Of a stretch of DNA of 64,000 nt, positions 57,000 through 64,000 are shown piece by piece (within the stretch, counting starts at the first letter, position 1; every line of letters begins with the position of its first letter). The translations under genes were made by a program, and so were the position numbers. Origin of the DNA: Globodera rostochiensis. Lineage: Eukaryota > Nematoda > Chromadorea > Rhabditida > Heteroderidae. A model generated the notes under the pieces. That model did no database searches. It was not told where the DNA came from and saw only the letters and a list, made by a program, of their open reading frames with translations. The stretch lies in assembly GCA_018350325.1 (NCBI GenBank), contig JAEVLN010000026.1:838876-902875 (forward strand), given 5' to 3'.

Positions 57000-58355
57000 G
57001 GAACTCCTCCACCGGTGTGGCACCACAACCGCAATAAAAATGAGTCATGGGCACCTTTTAAGGAAAAATTTGGACAATGTTATAATGTTCATAGGCCATT
57101 AATTGACTCACATTCTCTACTTTTATGAAGGCCAACGTTTGGCCCCAGTCATCGCAGACCCACAAACTGTCGTTGTTCTGACATTTGCCCCCGTAGCCTT
57201 CGCAGAGGGGGCATGGCAACCTGTATGGTTCGGTCTTCTTCTGAGGTACTGCTCCAACTTCAGTTCGGTGGGAATTCTCAATCTGAAGATTTGCGCTTTG
57301 TTTAATGATTCTTTACATTTACTGACCCGAGCAATGCAAATTTGTAATTTCTGCGCTTCCTCCGTCACACAATCAGCCGATAGCAATTTGTGTCCACGCA
57401 TTTTGATCAATCGACTGCTAATGTTTGGGAATCCGTCCAATGCGAATGCCTTTCGGCAATTCTTCGTATGCCGTGGCAGCGTCGTCACTCAGCAAAGCAT
57501 CCAAATCAACAAAGATGCAGCTCTTGCCCCGTCCAGCCATTTGGTAAAGTTGGCTCAAACATTGTCGATAAAATCGTTCGCCGTCGTGCTGAGAAGACAA
57601 AACGCCAACAGCGACGGGTTGAAATGTTCATGACTCGCTGTACAGAAGGACAAAGTGCAAAGTCGAAGAAGCGTTGGTGCTGGAGCCACCGTTGCCAAGC
57701 AGCACATCCGCCAGCCATCGATTGCCACGTCCAATGTATTGAACACCTTCATAGTAAAAATCAGTAATCCCCCCCCAATTTGTGTTTGCCTTCTGAGTCC
57801 AATTGCCGGATCAGCTCCATTCTTCGTTCCAAAATCCGAGCACACTGTTCCAACATTCGCGCCCTTCGCCCACAAATTGTTCGACCGCAAGCTCCAATGC
57901 TTCCGTTTGTGATGGGGTATTCGGGGGAATGGTCAGGGATGCCCGGGTGGCCTCCCGTGTCTCAGGTGGCCCTTCTCCCAAATCCTTCCCCCATCAACCG
58001 CTTCCACCTTTGTCTCCGAAAGTTTATTCATTTCCAAATGTCGACGAGAAAAAATGGTAATCGGTGAGAAAGAATGAATGTGGAACAATGGGTAAAGCCT
58101 CAGGAACGGCCCACTCACTCGCCGCCCTCGCCCGAGTCGTGCCTGAGGCACGATCTCGAAGGTCCCCGAGGAATGAGCCATTTTGCTCTTTCCTCCTCGG
58201 CTTATATGTCTTTTGAGCAGTGCCTGGGGCCGGTTACAATTGTGTTTGGGTTGGAGTCCATAGCCATCAATCAAATTGTGTTCGGCGTTCCATTCTGATA
58301 CATTACATCCACCTCCACCTCCTTTTCGTTGCCCCAACGAATTTCGGCATTTCAC
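57000..58355 (-). pseudogene. Unrecognised coding sequence on the minus strand, broken
   Basis: GC-richer than its surroundings. On the minus strand, coherent segments appear in shifting frames: an amphipathic helix near 57860-57790 (LEQCARILERRMELIRQLDS); GNRWLADVLLGNGGSSTNAS near 57740-57680; VLSSQHDGERFYRQCLSQLY and SCIFVDLDALLSDDAATAYE to KGIRIGRIP near 57600-57420; FRLRIPTELKLEQYL near 57300-57245; and a Cys-rich piece PCPLCEGYGGKCQNND..WVCDD near 57215-57150 that could bind zinc. There is an in-frame stop between the second and third segments and frameshifts elsewhere. The protein family was not identified; a transposase (MULE-like) or a lineage-specific gene are both possible. Confidence 0.4.
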
Positions 58356-58359
58356 TTGG

Positions 58360-58800
58360 TTACCAAATGGGAAAGGATTTTGATTCCTCTAGATCGTTCC
58401 ATCCATCCTCGTCCACTCTTTTCGTCCGTCCATCTTTTGGTGATCACATTATTTTGGGTCCAAAACAATTTCGAAAATGAAAAATCGGCCATTTCCCTAA
58501 TTAAAATAGCTCTGTTTACAAATAAATGATGCGAAAATACATAGCAGTGACCAGAGCTCTTTTAATTTGTTTCACTCCTCGAATAGGACCACTTAATCTA
58601 TTGTTACTGCCCGAACAAAACTATCCGTTGATTATGTATCTGGCTTAAGTCCCTTCCTCATTCCATTTACCTTTTTTGACCTTTCCTTTTCTTACCATCG
58701 GGATCCTGGACCTGGTTTACCAGAAAAAAAAAATTCAGAACAATTCTAAAATGCAAATGTTTGATTATTGGAAGCATCACAACACAATTTTTTTTTTTTA
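58360..58800. other. Spacer downstream of the gypsy-type element
   Basis: No gene is seen. It was examined as a possible long terminal repeat, but no match to the sequence upstream of 63243 could be found. Confidence 0.45.
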
Positions 58801-58808
58801 TTTAATAA

Positions 58809-59369
58809 TCAGCTTGGGACTAGGCGCGAAGTGCCAAATTTCCGCCAAGACTTAATGCACTCTTCTCCCAGGATCACATCAGTTACCAGTGGATCGTCTC
58901 CAATAAAATGTTTATGACCTTCTAATTCCCCATCCACTTCGGCATTTGGTGGTAATTCCTTTGTATATTCTATGGGTCTCGTGGTCACTAAAAATCTCAT
59001 GCTCAGATCACTTATTCCGTCAAAGACATCGGCCCATCCCAAACTCATAATTTCGACCGTTGTTTTTAATTCGGGGATCCACATTTTCTCATTCGCCGAA
59101 AGTGACTCATAAACTATACTCGCCCTACGGGCCATTCTGATAGACATTAAATTATGTCGGGAAAAGGCCGTTATTAACACCGATGGATTTTGGAATTCTA
59201 TCAAACATTTTCGGATCCTATGGGGTTTAAAATTCAGTAATATCTTTGGCATTACTCCCCAGCCTTCATTTTCCCATATGTCATCCGAATTTGGGTTGCT
59301 TTCCTCAGTTGTTTCGTTTTTCTCGGGAGTGTGTCCGACGGGGGGTTCCATTCTGGTACAAACATTCAT
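58809..59369 (-). CDS. Downstream open frame of the gypsy-type element (186 codons)
   Basis: On the same strand as and downstream of the integrase. It starts MNVCTRMEPPVGHTPEKNET with an acidic N-terminus, then a globular part (IRMARRASIVYES; GWADVFDGISDL; LVTDVILGEECIKSW). The ILGEE piece is weakly like the end of retropepsins (ILGxD), but the catalytic DTG is absent, so a protease call is not justified. It could be a structural or accessory gene of the element. No stops interrupt it. Confidence 0.4.
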   Translation of the reverse strand: MNVCTRMEPPVGHTPEKNETTEESNPNSDDIWENEGWGVMPKILLNFKPHRIRKCLIEFQNPSVLITAFSRHNLMSIRMARRASIVYESLSANEKMWIPELKTTVEIMSLGWADVFDGISDLSMRFLVTTRPIEYTKELPPNAEVDGELEGHKHFIGDDPLVTDVILGEECIKSWRKFGTSRLVPS

Positions 59370-59465
59370 TACCGATTAAATGTGTTACAATATTTACGTG
59401 TTAAAATTCGAAAAATTTCCCGATGACTAATTCCCCAAACCCGGAAGCATACTTCAGTGGTTCTG

Positions 59466-59882
59466 TTACAATGTATGTGATATTTGTTTTCTATTTTGTC
59501 CATTATTTATAAAAAATTTTGCATAGCCGATAACTTCAAATGGGTATTTCTCAAATTCCCTAATTATAACCGGTCTTTCTAATGTTACAATTTGGGGCTT
59601 TTCCTTCCGTTCAACTATTCTAAAATTGGGTTTTTCGCGCACATGTGTCAACTTATAAAGCGACTTTTCGTAAATATAATTAAATAAATATTTTTTGGAA
59701 TAAAGTGCTAAAATATAGCCGTTTTCATCCGGCTCTGAACCGACCCATATGCGCGAAATTCTCTCATCCCCGTTTTCCGACATTCCGGGAACGTAAACTT
59801 TTCTGACATCTTCTTCGTTCCCCAAGCCCGGCGCGTGGTGTGGTGTGGCTGTAAAGTCAAAATCCCCCAAAATAATTGACAA
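59466..59882 (-). CDS. Second downstream open frame of the element (138 codons)
   Basis: Minus-strand frame starting MSIILGDFDFTATPHHAPGL, with LYSKKYLFNYIYEKSLYKLT and VIGYAKFFINN near the end. It lies between the integrase-region frame (ends 59935) and the 186-codon frame. The family is not recognised. Position and strand suggest that it belonged to the same transcription unit as the pol genes. Confidence 0.4.
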   Translation of the reverse strand: MSIILGDFDFTATPHHAPGLGNEEDVRKVYVPGMSENGDERISRIWVGSEPDENGYILALYSKKYLFNYIYEKSLYKLTHVREKPNFRIVERKEKPQIVTLERPVIIREFEKYPFEVIGYAKFFINNGQNRKQISHTL

Positions 59883-59934
59883 ATTTCTAATATTTTTAAT
59901 TACATATTTACACTGAAGCTCATTCCTACAGTTC

Positions 59935-60943
59935 TCATTCTTCCTTTTCTTCTACCGTTTCTTTTCTCTGAAAATTCCGGATGAACCTTTTGACCTTTTC
60001 TTTATTGACTTTAATAGTCTTTTCCGGGGTACCGAGATTTTTTATAGTCAAAACCGGGCCTCTTATGTCTACAATTTTCCACGGGCCGCTCCATTTTGGT
60101 CTGAATTTATGATAATTTTCCGCGTGCCAATGATCGATTTTTTTCATCACTAGTTCGCCCACATAAAAATCATGTTCCCGCGCATTTCTGGCAATATCCG
60201 CAAATTCTTTTTGTTTTTCTTGGGCTCTCGTCATTGTGTCTCTCACTTTTTCTACTATCTCTGCAATTTCCTTTGTGTATGCTTGGGCGAACTCTGATAA
60301 ATTGAAATCTCTCTCACTCTGTTGTGTCTGGTCTCTCTGTAATCGTAAATCGTTTGGCAAAATGGGCTCTCTCCAAAATAATAGATAAATGGGGTCTTTC
60401 CCGTGGATGAATGGATGCTAGTGTTATATGCCAATGCCACTATTTGTAAAAAATCTGACCAGTTGTCCCCTTTTGTATTCACATAACTAAAGAGCATATC
60501 CGCTACCACCTTATTCATACGCTCCACGGCTCCGTTTGCCTGTGGGCGGTAAACGGTCGTCCGATTATGTTTAAAGTGGTAAATTTTGGCCAAGTCGTCG
60601 AATATTTTACTAACGAATTGCTTTCCGTTATTTGAAATTAGGTATTTAGGGGTTCCGAATTTGGTCAAAAATTGGTCCACAAACAATTTCGATACTGTTT
60701 GGGCTGTTTGGTCTCTCATTGGCATTTGGGGACTGGTATCGGGTTTAGTGGTTCTTTAAAAACATCCTTTGGGTGGCTTTTCCTTTGTTGACACTTTGTG
60801 CATGCGTTCAGTTGCATCTTTACCTCTTTAATCAAATTTTTCCACCATAATCTCTTTCTCATTTTCTCAATTGTTTTGACTATGCCCAAATGTGCGCCTA
60901 ACATTTCATTTTGGTGGCATTCCCTCGTTATCCGCTCTCGCAA
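59935..60943 (-). pseudogene. Integrase remnant, zinc part plus incomplete core
   Basis: 60943-60716 holds the HHCC zinc motif (H at RECHQN and GAHLG, CTKCQQRK). It stops at PKCQ. 60725-60255 resumes inside the catalytic core (VDQFLTKFGTPKYLI), so the stretch with the first catalytic Asp is lost. The second Asp position reads SNNGKQF, Asn in place of Asp. The Glu motif PQANGAVERMNK is kept. 60360-59935 carries the C-terminal region (KWSGPWKIVDIRGPVLTIKN). This integrase cannot be active. Confidence 0.8.
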
Positions 60944-60957
60944 AACATAGGGAATTA

Positions 60958-61704
60958 CTATCGCTGGGTGTGAATTCTGTCCAATCTCAACCCATCGGTA
61001 TAGATTCCATCGATAAACGAAAATTTTTCGTGTGTGTTTTCAACTTCGTGGAGAAATTCTTCTTGTTGATGCTCATTTTCGGGTATGTTTTCTTTTCCCA
61101 AAATATCGATTACTTTTCTGTAAGCCTTATCCCGGTCAATTTCCTTACGAATTTCATCCAAAGTAAGGACTGCAAACTTTTCAGACGGGCAATGCAACTC
61201 TTTTGGTAATTCGAAATCTTGGATTTCCTCATTCCCTTTTTTCATTTCCGAGCCAAATTTTTCCCAATCGAACTCAATCGCTGCGCATTTAGCCTCAGCA
61301 TCCCCTTCCCCGGGGAATCGTGACATATAGTCACAGAATTTGTTTGATTTTCCTGATCGGTGCTCAATTTTGATGTTATATTCTTGAAGTGCGATTTGAT
61401 ATTTGGCCATGCGTCCTATCAGGTCTCGCTTCTTCAAAAGTGAACATGCGACCGAATTGTCTGTCCGTACTAATGTGGTTTTGCTTCCTTCAATATAGGG
61501 CCGGTATTGTTTCAAAGCATAGATTATTGCCAATCCTTCAATTTTTGCTGTGATGTACCTTTGTTCGGCCGGATTCATTTTCCGTGAAATGTAAGAAATG
61601 GGGTGTTCCCCATCTTCACCCATTTGTAACAGACATGCCGCTATTGCTACTTTGGAGGCATCGGTTTCAATTATGAAACTCTGATTGAATTTAGGGGGTG
61701 CCAA
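60958..61704 (-). pseudogene. Gypsy RNase H domain
   Basis: RNase H residues are visible: IETDASKVAIAACLL (first Asp), ISYISRKMNPAEQRY, TAKIEGLAIIYALKQYRPYI (Glu) and LVRTDNSVACSLL (Asp). The tether follows with HRSGKSNKFCDYMSRFPGEG. The frame ends after HTQR at 60958 through a frameshift; the integrase zinc region resumes in the next frame. Confidence 0.85.
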
Positions 61705-61735
61705 TACTGGTGCGGAAAGTAGTTTTTTCTTAATT

Positions 61736-62338
61736 TCATTGAATGATTTCTTGTTGTCCCTCGTCCCATACTTTTTCGATCGGTTTTTCCGATTTCACGA
61801 GCTCATTCAGCTGTGAAATTATTGTTGCGAAATTTTTAATGAACCTTCGAAAGTATGAAACGCAACCAATGAAACTTCTGAGTTGGTTCAGGGTTTTTGG
61901 GGGCTCAAATCTCTGGACCGCTGCAACGTTCTTCGGGTCCGGTCTTATCCCTTGGGTACTGATGAGAAAACCCAAATATTTGATTTCGGATCTCCCAAAA
62001 ACACATTTATCTAACCTTAATTTGAGATTATATTTTTTCAAAACTCGTAACAAGTTATCCAAATCTCTTAAATGGGTTGCCTCATCAATACTTGCAATAA
62101 TCAGATCGTCCAGGTAACAAAGAACGCCATTCCCCAACTCTTTTCTCAATGATTCCATAATTTTTTGGAAGGTGCATGGGGCCCCACAGAGTCCCATTGG
62201 CATCCGCAAAAACTCAAAAATTCCACAGAAAGTTGCAAACGCAGTCCTTTCGATATGCGTTTCTTCTATCCCAATCTGGAAGAAACCACTCATAAAGTCA
62301 AAACTCGAAAAGATGGCCTTTCCGCCAACTTCGTCCAA
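61736..62338 (-). pseudogene. Gypsy reverse transcriptase, catalytic part
   Basis: Contains the RT core: SSFDFMSGFFQIGI, TAFATFCGIFEFLRMPMGLC and the catalytic YLDD box in CYLDDLIIAS, followed by the thumb (LRSFIGCVSYFRRFIKNFAT). Key aspartates are present. The frame ends at EIIQ* after a one-base shift near 61745; the next frame continues the connection to RNase H. Confidence 0.85.
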
Positions 62339-62388
62339 AATGTCTTGAATTAAGGGGAGGAAGTAACATGACTTTTTTGTGTTTTGGT

Positions 62389-63243
62389 TTAGTTGTCTAT
62401 AATCAATGGCAAATCTGTATGTGCCATCCTTCTTTTTACCAAAACAATCGGGGAGGAAAAAGCTGAGTTTGATTCCCGAATTATATTCTGCCGTAAAAGT
62501 TCGTGAATTTGCTTGTGTATTTCTTCCCTTAACTGGGGTGGGACACGGTAGGGCCTTTGTTGTGTTACTTTCTTCTCATCCATCAAATCAATTCGATGTT
62601 TTATTGGGCCGGTGAAATGACCTATACGCCCGTCACTTCCAACAAAAGCCTCATGGTGCTTCATAATAATTTTCCTCAGCTCAATTTTTGCTATTTCTGA
62701 GAGGCAAGACTCGTCCAAATTCAAGTTCGAAAGCAATTCCACTTTTTGTGAGCTTTCCGGGAAATTAGTACCGTTTGGATCCTTCGGAGTAAACATTTGT
62801 TTTGATGACACCAAGCGCGAGCGAATATCGGACGGATTTTCTGTTCCTTTTTGAACTGTTTTTTTAGGCACTTTCCGCATTTCATTCCATGCGTTAAGCT
62901 TCGGCTCAAGCTCCGCGTAGGCTCGCTTATGGGAATCCCGAAAATGTTTAACGGCGTTTGTTGTATTTTTCGGAAGTGAAATTGTTGTTTTACAACCCTT
63001 CTGATTGCATTTCATTCCTTTTTCTGTGCCCGTAAAGTTCGCCCAAACTGGGTGTTCTTCTTTTCGCTTCTTCTTTGATGGCCCTGATATAATTGAAAAA
63101 GTTAAACCTCGCCTTTTGCTGCTACCTTCTGATGACTGCTCGTCTTGCAGTAGTCTTTCAGTCACTTCTTCCGCTTCTTCAACTTCCTCCAATGAAACTC
63201 TTCGGGGTACCTTTTGTGAAATTTGTTCTGTATTCGATGTCAT
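62389..63243 (-). pseudogene. BED-type zinc finger fused to the N-terminus of a gypsy RT
   Basis: Start chosen at the ATG at 63243 (MTSNTEQISQK); an upstream Met at 63330 would add a hydrophobic stretch. Residues about 60-110 form a zinc-finger pattern: HPVWANFTG, then C-x4-C (MKCNQKGCK), then H-x4-H (KHFRDSHK), as in BED domains of hAT transposases and chromatin proteins. A linker of about 110 residues follows, then the N-terminal RT block (KHRIDLMDEKKVTQQRPYRV; NIIRESNSAFSSPIVLVKR). A frameshift right after VKR (near 62440) takes the frame to a stop at 62389. The usual gag and protease between such ends are missing. The BED could bind DNA or proteins at a target site. Confidence 0.7.
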
Positions 63244-63330
63244 ATGAATGTTAAATGAAATATCCAAAAATAAAAAAATAAGAAATAGATAAAAGGTAGA
63301 AAATTTTAAAATTTCTTTGTCTTTCATCAA

Positions 63331-64000
63331 TCAGAAAATAACAAAAATCATTATTAGAAAAATATTTTATAAGTTTTGGCGAATTGTTGAAAAAATTCAA
63401 ATATATTATCAAATCAGGTTGAATTGTTCAATTTTTACTCTGTTCTAGCTTGGCCTGTTCTGTTCCTGTTCTGTTCCTGTTCCAAGGATTTTGAATCTGT
63501 TCCTGTTCCTGTGCTGTTCTGAAATCTTAGAACAGAACAGAACAGGAACGGGAACAGAACAGGAACAGAACAGGCCAAGCTGGAACAGCAAAACACTGGT
63601 ACCATCTAAATAATAACCAGATTCACATTATGGCGAAGAAAAACAAATTGTGCAACTTTTCCGAAGAAGCCAAGTTTTTTTATCAGAACTGTTTAGTATT
63701 TAAACATTACTACAAATATTTGTTAATCGGCACCGCCGACCCCTCGCCCCCCCCCCCACCACCATCATATGGTAGGGACATTTCTCCATCGGCCATCGGC
63801 ACAGTCGCTTCCCTCCGGGGTTCTCTTTTGATTCCGCCGGCTCAGAATCAAAATAGAAAATCACCAGACTTTTTGAAAGGCAAAAAAATTCTCCAAAAAT
63901 TTTTTGAAGATTTTAGCAATGATTGTTAAGAAAAATTGCTTCAAATAATTATATTTTGGTCAACACCTCTTAAATTTTGGGGTTTTCAGTGAAATTTTCT
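63331..64000. other. Region upstream of the retroelement with a large hairpin
   Basis: No gene is seen. The arms 63441-63483 and about 63546-63588 are inverted repeats of TGTTCC/GGAACA-rich sequence (AGCTTGGCCTGTTCTGTTCC and its complement). A poly-C run and a partial ATCGGCACCGCCGACCCC string follow near 63728. A MITE or foldback is the likely origin. Confidence 0.5.

Larger units (their letters stand above)
58809..63330 (-). mobile_element. Decayed Ty3/gypsy-type retroelement
   Basis: Minus-strand order: BED-type zinc finger and start of reverse transcriptase (63243-62389), rest of RT (62338-61736), RNase H (61704-60958), integrase zinc-binding part (60943-60716), integrase core and C-terminal GPW-type region (60725-59935), then two further frames. 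Order RT-RNase H-integrase is that of Ty3/gypsy. At least three single-base frameshifts and an internal loss separate the pieces. No gag, no DTG/DSG protease and no LTRs were found. Confidence 0.8.

Noticed and set aside
58809..59369. Aspartic protease in the 186-codon frame (VILGEE near the end)
   Set aside because: Only the ILG-like end fits; no D-T/S-G active-site motif is present.
58360..63800. LTR pair bordering the gypsy element
   Set aside because: No direct repeat was found between the sequences downstream of 58.8 kb and upstream of 63.2 kb, so LTRs cannot be claimed.
63630..63929. 99-codon frame with a Pro run near the window end
   Set aside because: The Pro run is a poly-C tract; no similarity or splice support.

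Overview
The window is nuclear DNA of a plant-parasitic cyst nematode, most likely Globodera or a close relative. The evidence is small multi-exon genes (introns about 40 to 600 bp, some GC-AG) from three families that are strongly expanded in that lineage: SPRY/RanBPM-like proteins, including secreted SPRYSEC types; BTB-BACK proteins; and nematode F-box-like proteins that open with [14 protein letters not shown]. The species call rests on family recognition, not on a database search.

Layout. 1-3.4 kb: degenerate 39-bp satellite and two inverted remnants of a coiled-coil gene. 3.4-14.67 kb: one uninterrupted 39-bp satellite array; every reading frame in it is repeat. 14.8-27.1 kb (+ strand): a cluster of SPRY and BTB genes and fragments, two promoter/signal-peptide cassettes, and an inverted F-box copy. 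27.1-32.5 kb: transposon-rich DNA with a hAT derivative and several MITEs. 32.5-35.4 kb: an SPRY exon relic, two BTB exons on + and a decayed BTB gene on -. 38.8-40.5 kb: an intact five-exon F-box-like gene. 44.5-47.0 kb (- strand): a complete seven-exon SPRYSEC gene. 47.67-48.33 kb: a 122-bp tandem repeat. 48.3-56.9 kb: AT-rich, N-containing sequence that looks like a poor or chimeric consensus. 57.0-58.35 kb: unrecognised, broken coding sequence on -. 58.8-63.3 kb (- strand): a decayed Ty3/gypsy-type polyprotein whose reverse transcriptase follows a BED-type zinc finger.

Main result. A cassette made of a TATA promoter, ATGCCA/TGGCAT boxes (the motif reported as the Globodera dorsal-gland DOG box) and a signal-peptide exon with a phase-1 donor occurs three times: at 16.3 kb (orphan), at 23.1 kb (upstream of a BTB-BACK gene) and at 47.0 kb (upstream of an SPRY gene). 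At 23.1 kb all exon phases close, which predicts a 405-residue protein with signal peptide, acidic/polar linker, BTB and BACK. That is a candidate secreted BTB effector made by exon shuffling. At 47.0 kb the phases also close, over 240 residues. The two genes share the signal-peptide and linker modules, so the cassette looks mobile between gene families.

Limits. Exon models come from splice consensus, phase and family alignment by eye. No homology search, transcript or structure prediction was available.
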